From Cruorifilaria tuberocauda (lineage: Eukaryota; Nematoda; Chromadorea; Rhabditida; Onchocercidae): a stretch of 64,000 nt of DNA. The stretch is taken from positions 62,001-126,000 of the forward strand of contig JABVXU010000083.1 in the NCBI GenBank assembly GCA_013365365.1. Reading direction: 5' to 3'. A program made the translations under genes and the position numbers. The number at the start of each line of letters is the position of its first letter. Within the stretch, counting starts at the first letter, position 1. This document shows, piece by piece, positions 39,324-52,139 of the stretch. Under the pieces are notes generated by a model. That model searched no databases, had not been told where the DNA came from, and saw only the letters and a program-made list of their open reading frames with translations.

Positions 39324-41629
39324 TCGCCTCTACTCCACCTGAAAGATAGAAGAATCAGCGCAGTCCTTCCGGGTCATTTATTTTGTATCAGCGGCCTTCT
39401 CACTACCAAAACCTGTTCACATTCACTATCTTTTTACAAGAACATTCATAGCCGGCATATGAACTGGAAATTATCTGAAAATTAGACGAATTATGTGAAA
39501 ATAAGATGTATATATTTCGGAAACCCACACATTTAAAAACATCTTTGCTCTAACTGAAATGATTTGTTATGAAAACTATTCAAAGTAGAATATCGTTCAT
39601 TGCCTCTAAACACTTCCATAAGGAAAAATCACTATTCATGAAAATTGTCATGTTATGTTCAGTGGACACCGAATCGGAAGAACGGTCTATTCTGGTGATA
39701 TTTATAATATCCCATATTATTAAAAGTGAAAATATAAGAATGAAAAAAGAAAAAACGAAATAAGAAAGAAATAAGAAATGAACCTTGCGAGATAATATAT
39801 TCTCGTCAGGTGAATCGTTAACTATGATGGATGCCAGTGGTAATAATCGCTGTTCGCAAGGAGAAGTATACCGGTGGTTCACTTCCTGAATCCATTCCAT
39901 ATATACTTATTGTGTCGTACAAATCGTACAAATTGTCAATGAGAGATCGAAATAAACATCACCTGAATGATAACGGCACATCATCCCCACCTCAACTGCT
40001 AATTACTAGGATAATACAACCATTCAGACAGGAAAACGAAATGTACGAGGAAATGTGTCACGTAATCCTCCCATTAATTTCAAATGCAATAGTTGCTGTG
40101 CTTTTCAAACACATTCAACATGAAAATAATTAGAAACGATGCAGATTTTTATTTATATCGTCTTTTACTATTTCCTCTCTTTCTCTCTCTAATAAATCGG
40201 TAGAAACTGTAAACGTGCAGAAGAAGAATGAAGTTCTGTGTATGGCTCAATAGCATGATAGCATGATCAAGTGATCAAAACTGTTCAACAATGATCAAAA
40301 TTCAACTCAAAGGTGTTACTCAACTACATAAAAACAAGTGCCAAGAATACATCTATGAAGTATGCTTAAATTTTTTGGTTAAACGGCAAATATTTCCTGC
40401 TGTGAATGATTACTTATCCACGTATTTCAAACAGATATCATGCAATTCACGTGCTTTAATATGTTGCCATTCTAAGTGCAAAAATTATTTCAGTATTTAT
40501 TTACAATGCTATATAAAATGTGGGAAAGTGGAACGTTTATAACCTACACAGGTACAAATGTCACGCAAGTCTTACTCTGAAGAAACAAGCTCATCCCTGT
40601 TTGTCGTGATTACACGTGTGATCTCATATGATAATTCTCTTTACGTGATAAATGACAAGGTAGTGCCCCCATGAAAATCAGCGTTTCAGCATATGGGTCA
40701 GGCAGCGCTTTTGAATCAAAAATTCCAATAGGATTTCTCAGTGTTAGGGTGAATTTAATAGTAATTAAGGAGGAGAAAAAAGTAGATCATGGTGTTTCCA
40801 AGAAAATTTTTCCATTGAAGAAAATTAACTCGACCTGAACAACAAGGTATCATATAAGGGTTAACCTAAGATCAAGGAAATTTTTCCTGAAGAATTTCCC
40901 AATTCGCCGTAAATAACGCGTAAAATAATGGAATTGTAGTAAAATTGCTCGAAAAAGAATTTTCATGAAGGAAATTGACTTAAAAATTTGCAGAGTGAGT
41001 GAATACATGAAAGAATTTCACGCAATTAATGATCACGTACGTACGAAAAATCCACTAGCATAAACAAAAACGAATCAGGTATATCAGGGGAAAAGCGCCG
41101 TAATAACTATTAATTACTATTTTGATTTGAACAATAAGAAGACACCGAGAAAATTTAAATCTGGCTGTTGTTTGAAATCTCATTTGACCTTTAACCTGAA
41201 CTGATGAAATAAAAAATATGGGTGACCTTTTTACTCATTCCTTATCTATCCATTCATTCATTTTTAAAATAATACTGTAGCAGTAACTCTAATTTGGAGT
41301 ATCAATGATGGTGATTAAAATTATGTTTCCATCACTAATACCGTTTACTTCAATCCTAATATACTGAGCATTTATTCGCAAATTATCAACTAAATGATCA
41401 TCATTATAATCGTTAGATAAAATTAGAAATCTTATGCAGAAAGTATGCCGATACCAAAGTTGGTTGTTATATCATCGATATTTTCCATAAACCTCAATAA
41501 AAGACCGAGAAAAAACTAACTCCCTATTGTTTTCCCGAGGAAAATTAAAAAAGAAAATTTGTGATGAAATAATCAATTTGTGTCAAATTCCTAACATATA
41601 AATATATAAAACCTCTATAATATATTTAC
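39324..41629. other. Intergenic with overlapping unassigned open frames
   Basis: Between divergent MFSD14 and NUP160. A 100-codon plus-strand frame from an ATG (39831-40133) overlaps a minus-strand frame with ATGs near 39895-39900, which reads MEWIQEVNHRYTSPCEQRLL and ends at a donor-like CAAG|GT near 39784. Neither resembles a known family. One may be an untranslated first exon of MFSD14. The rest of the stretch is AT-rich and featureless apart from CT-rich runs near 40176-40190. Promoters of both flanking genes should lie here, but I cannot point to elements. Confidence 0.3.
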
Positions 41630-42014
41630 CGATTTATATAATAAGTTAAAAACCCGCGATAATATTCTCAATGTCGAGAAAATTCCAAATATGTGGGTAG
41701 CATAAATCGAGAAGAGTATAGAATGAAAATATTATCATTTAATCCTATTTTTTTTTCAAATTATTTTCCTTACTTTATCCTATTATCTTTAATTATCAAT
41801 GCTTATCTTACGAAGTATCATTTAAATGTATATTTTGCAGTATCAATATAATGAATGCGTCTTATATGTAAATAACTTAAATTACTATACTTTGCTAATG
41901 GATCTATTTTTGTAAAGTGATTAGGAAGATTTGATATGATCAAGTAATTAAGACTTCAGTCTAATTTTCTCGACATTGAGAATATTATCGCGGGTTTTTA
42001 ACTTATGTAAATCG
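41630..42014. mobile_element. MITE-like element with long terminal inverted repeats
   Basis: A perfect 44-base inverted repeat (41641-41684 and 41963-42006, beginning ATAAGTTAAAAACCCGCGAT) flanks a 278 bp AT-rich centre with no open frame. After a small 2-base asymmetry the symmetry continues outward (CGATTTA, 41630-41636, and its complement, 42008-42014). Length and long identical arms suggest a non-autonomous DNA transposon of foldback or MITE type. No clear target-site duplication could be picked out, so the exact ends and superfamily are uncertain. It lies in the NUP160/MFSD14 intergenic region, about 350 bp before the NUP160 ATG. Confidence 0.7.
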
Positions 42015-42018
42015 TTCG

Positions 42019-42081
42019 AATATCCTAGCCATATCTAAATGTTTATTGTTATTATAAACATTTAAATATGGCTAGGATATT
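42019..42081. ncRNA. Near-perfect hairpin, possible small-RNA precursor
   Basis: Arms 42019-42046 and 42054-42081 pair over 28 positions with a single C/T difference (a G-U pair in one transcribed orientation) around a 7-base loop. The size (63 nt) suits a microRNA-like foldback. The near-perfect pairing and its position immediately beside the inverted-repeat element fit a recent palindromic insertion just as well. No seed match or conservation could be tested, so the RNA-gene reading is tentative. Confidence 0.3.
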
Positions 42082-42354
42082 TTTCCTAACTTTAGCACTT
42101 CTCTCAAAGAAAAATTTTTCCAAAATTCTTCATTCAATATTTGATCAAAATTAATTTGTTTCAATATTAAAAGTTGAAAATATTCCGTTGGTTAATTTGC
42201 ATATATCATCGTTTAAATCAATTTTATAATTCTATTTAAAAGGGTAAGTGATTGGTACCAATATAGCGCGCTGGAATTATAGTCAGCTAAGTCATTTTAT
42301 TGTACAATTAATTTTCAGTTAAATTTAGGATAAACACAAAATCTGTGTTTCAAC

Positions 42355-42356
42355 AG
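42355..42356 (+). promoter_or_regulatory. Putative trans-splice acceptor of NUP160
   Basis: TTTCAACAG ends six bases before the NUP160 ATG at 42363, with no coding exon upstream. This suits spliced-leader addition. Confidence 0.4.
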
Positions 42357-42362
42357 GTAGCC

Positions 42363-45300
42363 ATGAGACATACGTCTTTATCTTTGGATGAGTTAGAAAG
42401 ATGCCTGACCTATATTCCTCTCTACAGTAAGTTACAGTAATATCACTTAAATTATGCAAAGAATAGAGAAAGGCTGAAATAAAGGTATATGGTTATCAAT
42501 ATGATATTCGTTATCAATGTCGGATATTTCATTACTTCAAGGAGCATCCATACATCTGGGATGTAAGATTTTCGTAATGGGATAGGAAAGAGGGTTTTTG
42601 AAAGGAAGACCTGGCGGACGTTTAGTTGGAAGTTGAGACGGAGGATGAAGTCCCGCGAAATTCGTCGCAAGGATTAACGAATCGAGGGGAATCACTAGTT
42701 GCGATCAAGCTCTGAGTTCTTTGGAGTTTTTCGATTTTCAAAGAACTTGAAATTGGTAGTTTTCAAATAGGAGTATTGACTTCTTGATGGGTTAAGTACG
42801 TTTTCAGATTTGCCGAATATGACTGATTGTCTAAAGGGAGAAGAACTTGTATTCGCCTCAACTTATATATTTTATCCCATTCGGATGATTCGCATTTCAA
42901 GTAAAATATCTTTTTCTTGTTTTTAATTTTTAAATTAAAAAATTTTCTGGCGGTTCTGATTTCTCTTCATTTATGAGCGGTATGTGGAGAATATACAGTC
43001 GGAATATTACTTTTTTTAACATGTGGTATTGAAATTTATTGTTCAATAGGTGAAGAATTGCATACACTAGCCAATGAGGAAGTTGAACCTGCAGTTGGGT
43101 CGTACGACTTTCGGGATATACCAGATCTGGTTGATCGTTTCATCATATGGCTAGTTTCCTTTATTATTTATTTTTTACTCTCATATTGTACTAATAACAG
43201 TCGATTTTTATCCGATTAATGTGACTTTTAGAGTTTTTTGGGAGAAGTGATCCATATTTACTCTTGAAAACTAGGACGGAAAAGCAACTTGAGATCTTCT
43301 AAAGAAGGGCTTCACAGCAGCCGGACCAAATTGGATATTGCAGGCGATCGAATCGGTCATCGTTACTGCTAGAAGAACGAAGCGTCGAACAGTGTTTTGA
43401 TTTTGCTTCGTTAAGCTTCAACTTCAGCCCAGCTAATGTTATTCCTGGAACGCAGTTCTTTTTCGCACACAACAAACTGATATTAATAGTGCCGACACAG
43501 AATGCCCTTCATCGATTTACTTTCGATATTGGGGTTCAGAAAAAGAACGAGGTTATATTTGTTAATTGCTTGTTCCTTTGCACATCTCTTTTCTGTTTCA
43601 GAAAAATATTGAAAAGCTATACATTGTTGTCTATTTTGCTTGAGATAAAATGACAAATACAAGATTCTTTAATAGAGTTAGGGGTTTTATTTGCAGGTTC
43701 AAGCTGTTCTAAAGCTATCTGCAGATGAAACCTTCCTCTCTAATCACGACAGCTATGAGCTGACATCATCAAGAAGTGCCTGTCGTGCAAGTGTCGTACA
43801 TACGACAAATGATGGTACATCTGCCTTATATTCGTTAGGTGATGGACAGATTGTTCTTGTTCAGATGCGCCATGCACCGGGAAGTAAAGGCCAAGGTTTC
43901 TTCTAGATATTCGAACCGTTTTCAATTCTTTCATTTTATTCTTTGATCTAAGCAATATTCAGACCTTTTCTTTGTGCCATAATATAAAGCTGTTTTAGGT
44001 TACGAAAAAGTAATAAGAGGAGAAGGATTACTACAGAGAGTTATGAAGGCTACCAACCATCTAAGCTTAGTTGTTAGCTTATCATCATGTGTGGTTCATG
44101 ATGACATCTTTTTTTATGTACTTTTCGATGACAAAAGGCTACATGTTTATGTGGTTTGTTTATTTTTATACTTTCAAAAAATAAGATCTGGAACGATGTT
44201 GAGCATAGCAAGACCTGAAAATTAGCTTTCATTAGAAATATAATAAATAGGTTATTTGACAAGAGAAGAGAGCAAAAGGAGAGAGAATAGTTGCAATCTA
44301 CTGAAACCCAATAATAATCATAAATCGGATTTATTGTTAGATAAAATTAATTTATTAATAGCATATGAATTCTAGAACGGTAAAAAAGAGTACGATGGAA
44401 ATTTATATGATATAATGATACATAATAGCGATGCAGGCGATGAAGATCAAGGTATTTACTATTTACTATTAAACTTGTCTTTAAATAATGAATGATCCCA
44501 TTGAAGCTTTGCTGCTCAATAATATTTTCTTTTTTTAGTCACTGTGGAAATGATAAAGACTTGCTCTAACACGGATTCATTTTATGCAGTCGTGCTTTTT
44601 CAAGTTGTTGATTATTGCATGGTTCGTTGTTTTTTTGCAAAGGATTAAGGTTTAATAGGTTGATATAGTGTTAAAGTTATTACAAAGAGCAGCAAACGTA
44701 TCAGAGAGTGTGATCTTCTATATTATATATCTCTTTCATTTTCTTGTATACATGTAATAATTATTTTAGTTCATGTTGGGGAAAATTGATCCACACCGGT
44801 TACCAGAGCATACTGTATATTTCTCGTTTATTAATACATTCCAAACAGAAGTACGTAAGTTTGATGAAACATTTTTTTTTCTTTTTTTAATAAATATTAT
44901 CCGATTTTTCTCTCTTCTTTTGTCTTCTCAGTGAGTTTCAACAAATTTATAGAGTGGAGTAGTGGATTTCACTTGTGCAGTGCAAGAAGATATTCTGGAT
45001 ATTATTTGTTTATGTAAAGTTTCTAATGGAATTCGTTATTGTTTACGCATTGCTTCAGTCGATTGGTTAGTTTTATTACTACTATTAAGTCTTTGCTTTC
45101 CTACACTAATCAAAAATATGATGCTGCAAAATTTCGATACCGTATAAAAAAGTAGTTGGACAATAAGATTTTAGTTTGAATGGTGTATTAGCAGCTTCTT
45201 GGAAAGAAATAAATGAAATTCACGGTGGTGATCTGGAGGTAAGCGTGTTGCAAGCTAAACCAAAACAGTCAGTTGCCGCTCAGAAATCATATATTTTCGA

Positions 45301-48300
45301 TCACAATAGATATTCCTTTGGCGTTGTTTTACGTTCTCTTCAGGTATTCTCTTCAATTTCAAAAGGTAGTAAAAACGATAAAATAGCTTTGATTTATTTT
45401 TTATATTCACCCATATCTTGCGCTATCTTCAATAACTGATTTATCTGTAAAGTCTTTTAATATTTGAAGAAATCGCTATATTCGAATTATTAATATGTAG
45501 TAATAATTTTTAGTTAGTTTGCAAAAAAGGAGCTTTCAATTGGGAACTTTTGGGAAGGAGATACGATTGGCGAATGTTAAGGGAAGCAGCGGAAAAGTAT
45601 TGCGACTCAATAGAGGTACTTCACTTCATTTAGTTTCGTATGAAAAAATATGTTGTAAATCTATAAATTAAATGATAATCCATGTTTATTATTGGAGATC
45701 AATTGCTTTTTTTATACGGTTAAATATACACAATATTTCGTCCAAAGTATTTTATATAATGTTCGGGAAGAGAATTATGCATTGCTGTTACAGTTCGATC
45801 AGCATTATATTACACGAGAAGATCGTTCACTTTTGTCTACAATATCACCCAATCAAGCGGGACAAGAGCGATTCTGGACAGCACTGACAAAAATGTGCAA
45901 TGAATTAATGCAAAATGAATGCCTTTCTTTAGGTCTGTGGCACTCTGTCCCTCTCGGCTTGTATGGTACGATACAGCAGGTATGATTGTTTTTTTTTTGT
46001 GTGTGCGTGTTTAATTTATCTATTGGCAGTAGGAAAAAATTATAGTGGATTGAACAGAAAAATCTCATTTGATGGTGACGTTATCTCCAGCTTGATCGTG
46101 ATTGATAACTCATTGTATCGATCACCAGTATAACTAAGCCGTAAATGTTGTTGAGCATTTACTCTTCTAGTTTTTTTGTTACTGCAGGGACGTTTCACGG
46201 TATGTCGTCCAGGTGATGAGCAGCTTCGTTGGTTCGAACGTTTGATCGGAACCGATGAAAGGAATGTGAACTTGTGTTGGGAAATCGTTACAAAATTTGT
46301 TGTAGGAGGACTGGTATACTGTTCTCTCTTTCACGCATGGTTTTATATTGCGAGTGATCTAAGATTTCTCTATATTAATATTTGAATGAAGTAGCTCATA
46401 ATATTCAAATTTATAAGCATTTTTTGTTTCATTATCATAAAGTACATTGAATGAAATCCAAATTATGTTAGGTTTCCAATGCTATAAGTACAGAAGAAAG
46501 TGAACAGTTCGTGAATACATTTTCAACTGTTTCGCATATTTTCGAGGATGCAATTCGGAAATTTACCGAATTAAGACCTGTCGACGAGTTTAATTTAGCC
46601 GGTATGCTATTTTTAATATCAGAAAGATGGAACAGTGCAAAAAGTGCAGCTTAAAAAGCATAACTACGTGTATGTTCTCACAAGCTTGCGATGATAGGTC
46701 ATTGTGCATGTCTTACCTCGATGAAAAAATTAACAAGTTCATTTTGTGAGGGCATTTCATGAAAACTGTTTTAGCAGCAACCCAAACGCCATTCCATGGT
46801 TCATTTACGATTGGTCTGTTGGCCACTCACTTCATGCGTTTAATTGATGATAGATTAGCTCTTAGTCAATGCTTTATCGCATTAATGGAGTTAGTAAAAA
46901 CTGTCAACTTTTCTCAAGATGTAAGTAGTTTTTCATTGTCTTTCAAGTTATTTATTCAGATCTGAATATATGAAGGATCAAATTTGCAACCGATAATACT
47001 TATTATATCCAGGAAACAATACTACTAGACGCTAGATGGTCACTAACGGTTAATACTCACGAAAAGTCACTTCATGATATGAATCGACAATTTAGCATCT
47101 TATCGCAAGCAATGAAATTACGAATTTCTATGTAAGTGTTCATCTTTCTCTGATATTTCTTGAACTCAAGTAAGTTTAGATTTAGAATTGGGATATTTAA
47201 ATAATAAAAATGGTTGATTGCAGTGATAACTATAGCGAAATGAGTCTAGCAGATGCTTTCTTCGCCAGTTCAGGTCTTCCAACCGTACTCAGTTATGTGC
47301 AGAATAAGGTTGTCATTTTTCTTGATGTAATCGTTTTTCGTAAAACTTTGATTTGGATCCTTACTAGAGAATTAGTAATTGTTGTATTGAACTAACAAGA
47401 TAAATAAATTGGAGAGGCATGCTTTCGAAAGTTTGAAATATTTTTTTTGATTAGGGTATTTTGTGAGTGTGAAATTTTTGAAGACAGAGATTGTTATTTG
47501 ATTATTTCTTAAGGAATCAGTAGGTGAGGACGACGATACAGAGGAGGATGACGAAGAGATTCTGGAGGACAAAGCTGATAATTGTGCTGAAGTGATTCCT
47601 TATATATCTCCTCTTACGCAGTCAGCGTCGGCATATTCACAATTTCTTAACAGAATCGTTAATAACGCTGTTGTCGTTCTTTGGCCAGAAAATACGGCCA
47701 TGGTGTTAGCCAGATTTTTGGCTGATTATCGTCAATATTCTGCACTGCAGGTTGTGTTTTTTTTTTGTTTATCAAAATATTTGAAGTGAATGTATGAGTC
47801 GGTTAACTCTACGTTTTCAGACATATTGTCAGTTGAATGAACCATATATAACTGAACTATGCGCTGCTTTTCTATTTTTCGAAGGCTGTGCACTTGCTGG
47901 TCTAGGACATCCCGAAAAGGTAATTTTTCGCTGTGATAATTTCCAGTTCATACTCAGTTCAAGCGTTTAGTTGCAGCAAAATGTTGTTATTTACAGGCTT
48001 TGCAATCATTTTTGGATGCAATAGAAGGTATTAGTCGGCAGGATGAAGCGCTTAATAGAATGCTTTCTCGTGATGGTAATGTTTCGGATGAGCCATATAG
48101 TGAATTGCAATATTTACTGAAGGTAATTTTAGCATCAGTGTGGTAATTCAGCAAAATAAATTAATTATAGTTGAACAAGCACATTTTTAGTTGGCTATTC
48201 GAAACTAATTTAAAAAATCTTTCAGGTTATGTCTATCATGGAGGTACACGGTTTCAACGAGCAGCTAGTTTACTTGTCAAGACGTGCCTTGAAAGAAGCA

Positions 48301-51169
48301 CAGCAAACTAGAGACTTAAACACTAGAGTTTTAGTAATATATTCTCTTCATAATCCTCGAAAAAAGAATTCTTTTATTTCGACTCTTAATTTTTGTACTC
48401 TTTTATATTTTAGACCGAATTGCATACGTCTGTTTTTAAATTCGAGCTCATTACGGAGCGATATGAAGATGCCCTCAAGACTCTTCTTTCAAATCCAGTT
48501 CCGGAAAATCGTCGGATATGTCTGAGAGAACTTTTAGCAAAATTAATAGAGCAAAGAAAAAATGCAATGCTTGTTGGTTTAAATTATGAAGATATGGAAC
48601 AGCAGGTTTGGTGTTGTATTTTTTTCTGATGAAAAAAATCGGTAGAGATATATATAGTTAAGGACTTTTATGGAAGAGATGCGAGGAAATATTAGAGAAG
48701 AGAGAAAGGAAAATACTGTTGCTCAAGGTCCCTTCAGTAGATATTGCAATTATCAATGTTTCAAGGGAGAAGCTTGCAGTTTTGACAGTTTTGATTTTGA
48801 GCTGAACCGAATAAGTTTGAGTTTGCACTACAGTTTCCTTTATTATATTTAATCATTTTTAATTGTTGAAGGTGGTCGATATATTGAGAGCGAACGCTCG
48901 CACTTCAGATATAAGTAAAGATGGTTATTTTTATGAACTAATCTTTGCTTTTCATATCAAACGAGATTTCTATCACCGAGGTAAATTCATTAGTTGAAGC
49001 TATGATTGATGATTAGATTGACGGTAACATATTTCTTTCATCTCTTTAAGGAGACTAATACAGAATCAAGTGGAAAAATATACCTCTTATGCAAGACTGA
49101 AAGTTCCTATAATCTTGATAGTGGATACTGTCTTTGGTTTATGAAACTGGCTTTCCTTATTACTGCCATATTTCACTTCTACAAATTTTGAGAGGATCAT
49201 TTTTATATATGGTGTTTAATTTTTATAGCTGCACTGTCAATGTTCGAGTATTCGTATCGTTTACAGTCGGAGCTGCAGAATCGAAACGTGTTAGCTCGTC
49301 GTTGTCGTGCTCTTAGCACTGTTGTCAGTTTACTTTCGTTGCTACCAGAAACTGATCGATTTCTTGTACTTCCGGCATCATTGGTATATTTTGATACCTT
49401 ATATTTACTCTTTATATTTAGTTAGTCATATAAAGAGTATGTACAGGAAAGTCATATGTCCTTCGTAAGAAAAAACGATTGAAAAATTTTTAATTTATCG
49501 GTAATTCCTGGTCTCAAACATCTCTTTAAGGAACAGGATAAGAATCCAGCGGAACAAGAAAAAGCAGATGAACAAGATCAAAAGAAAGTTGAGCGCAACA
49601 TAAGCAATAATATTATCTCAATTTCAACGCTAGACGAAATTTCGAAGGTTTTTTCGTGCAAAGTTCTTCAATTAACGTTTGTAAGAGAGTTGCAGAGATT
49701 ATTTGTATATATTATATAGAATCTGACACAGTAAAAAAGGAGTATCGTAAATTGTTTTTGTCAATTCTAGAAGGCACTGTTATCATCAGCTCGATTAGCA
49801 CTGTTCGATGCGAATTACAATCCAAAAGAGAAGAAATCGATTCCACCGCCTGTTAAACCTAAAGAAATTTTAGATCAACTTATTCAGAAGAAATTCTTTG
49901 ATTACGCCTGGGAGGTGAACAGGTAAGAATCTGTTCTTCCACATTTTTCTCTCTATGGCGGATATATGTCGCATAAATTAAATTAGTCTCATCTTTCAGG
50001 CTTTTCGACTTAAAGCCATATCTCCTGCTGAGAGCAGTTACTATGGAATGTATCCATTTAGATACAAAGCCCCCTAAAGGTGAACCATGTTGGGTGGCCA
50101 CAAACCGGAAATTTGTCAAAAAAATGCCCAGGTTTCTTTTACTATTTTAAACATTTTAAACATTTTACTATTTTAAACATTGAAGTGTTCCATTATTTGT
50201 TTTGTAGCCTTGCTGATCCCTGTTTTGTAGTTGATTTCGAAAACAATATTTTTAGATTACGAGAGCGACACTGGGCAATTTTAATGGGATATATCGAAGT
50301 AGCCATGAGACATAATCCGAGTGATTTCAAAATATTATGGGTAGTGACTTTTGTATTTCTTGAACATCAGTGGCATATACCTACATGGTTATCAAACTGT
50401 TATGAGGTATTATATTTTGACTTTCATATGTAAGAGATAACGCCAGTTAGATACGTCATACTCTTCTAATATTCGCTCTAATATACTCTAATATATTTCG
50501 GCACATGTTTATTGTTTTTCAGCAACTATGTGCAGGAGATTATGCTTACCTGCTAATAATGTTCAATCATCTTCATCTAGCCAGTGAAACTCTTAAAAAA
50601 AAGATAATTTCGGAGACGAAGAAAATAACATCTCAAAAATCACAGTCTTCAATACCTATTGCAGAAATTGATTGGCTATTATGGCTAATTAGTAAGGAAG
50701 ATGATGAGATTTTGAAAGAAGTAAGCTTCTCATTTTCTAGATTCCTTTGTGTTTCTTGGACTCTTTTACTTTTTAGATTTTTTTTATTTGTTTAAACTCC
50801 TTTAATTTCTTCAACCATGCTGTTAGTATGGCAGGGCTGATCAATACTGAATTAAGACTTAAACTTTTATAATTTTAATGAGGTTTCATATTGGATCATG
50901 TCAAAATTCAGCATAACTGTAGAAGCCATTAGTTTGGAGGTGATATATACCATATATATATATATATATATATATTCCGTATCCGATTTGCACGGACTGG
51001 AAAAAGCAAGCGGACAAAAGCAATGCTTTTGGTGAATCATAACTATTATACAATATTGCGCTTGCATTATATTGCAGGTAACATCGTTTCTTCATTTCAG
51101 GATGCAAAACAGTTAGAGGACTATTCGAAACGATATTTCGAACGTATTGCATGTTTTTCAAAGCAGTAA
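42363..51169 (+). CDS. NUP160: Nuclear pore complex protein Nup160
   Basis: Thirty-one exons close in phase to about 1371 aa (human 1436). Exon starts: 42363, 42808, 43050, 43318, 43697, 43999, 44376, 44539, 44770, 44953, 45175, 45514, 45794, 46188, 46472, 46775, 47013, 47224, 47514, 47821, 47997, 48226, 48414, 48872, 49229, 49531, 49771, 50000, 50208, 50523, 51101 (stop 51167-51169). The N-terminal third is the beta-propeller (for example NALHRFTF, DDKRLHVYV). The rest is the alpha-helical stack typical of Y-complex scaffold nucleoporins. Strongest matches to human: DGYFYELIFAFHIKRDFYHR with ALSMFEYSYRLQ, and WHIPTWLSNCYE. The C-terminal KQLEDYSKRYFER equals human KLEDYQQKVDKA. It is a core Y-complex member (npp-6 in C. 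elegans). An acidic insert (EDDDTEEDDEEILED) is encoded at about 47526-47570. The 44154-44375 intron may hide a short exon, since human has about 30 more residues there. Confidence 0.93.
50951..50980. repeat. TA dinucleotide microsatellite
   Basis: A run of TA units lies inside the last intron of NUP160, about 120 bp before the final acceptor. It has no coding effect. Confidence 0.8.
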
Positions 51170-52139
51170 ATACTCCTTAATGAACCAATCATTTGTTATC
51201 TCCGTTTCAAACTAAATTCGTGATCTTTTTTTAAACAGTGATACAATTAATTCTTTACGGGGCGTATTTCGCAACCTGGAAAATTTAAAGTATACGATTT
51301 TTCTTCTGGAACTAATTTTAGATTTCCTGTACTTTTACTTCCGTGTGCCTGTTACATGTGTTATGTAAATAAATTACTATTATGTTATATTTTTTTGACT
51401 TGAAACATGGTAGTAAGGAATAGAGAGAATCGACATTGAGATTTAATCGACCTCTCCCAAATCTTACCGATTTATTTAGATCCAAATGCTCATCTTTCCA
51501 CTATCTGCTAATTGTAATGTGTTTTAAGAGTGTTTACATATCTTTTCATACTCAGTAAATCGGTCAGCACATTCGCTTCGGAATGTTGTGGTAAGGGATT
51601 CGCGATTATTTATTCAAGCCTTCCGCAAAAATACTTCGCACTCAGCCTTTGTACACAAACAACGTTTTGGAAAATATCTTTAGTTCACTTCAACATATGC
51701 TATTTTTCATACAAGCTCTTCGTGTACTAATTCTTGGTTTTCATTGGGACGCATTAAATGGACGTTTGAAATATTGAAAACCGGTCATTTTAATACCCAT
51801 AACAAGGAACATCAAACGAAACAGATTCCAGCGGTGCTGCAAAGAACAGATTACAATAAACACTGATTTATAAAAGAACACATGAAACATCACAACATAT
51901 TTTAGAAGAGCCTTAGACGTAATGGTATCCACAAATTATAATGGATGTGATGAGAGCGGCTGCTACTGAAGCATCACAGATTCCGAACAGAACGGAGGAG
52001 AAATAATTGGGAAAAGGAGAGAAACTTGATAACATCTGTGATGAATAAAAGAAAAGCGAAGACACTCAGCAGTCAATGAAGGGAGATAAAGAGGAACCGG
52101 GAAAATTGATTTTTAACGAAAAATAAATACCCTTTCTTT
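51170..52139. other. Convergent 3' region of NUP160 and EIF3B
   Basis: The two genes converge here. It holds the NUP160 3' UTR (ATAAATAAA-like signal near 51367) and an alternative terminal NUP160 exon candidate at 51239-51368. The EIF3B 3' UTR is on the right. No other gene is supported; the minus-strand frame at 51741-51932 looks like chance. Confidence 0.5.

Noticed and set aside
49006..49191. Plus-strand frame within NUP160
   Set aside because: It falls in the intron between exons 24 and 25, whose ends are fixed by phase and by match to human Nup160.
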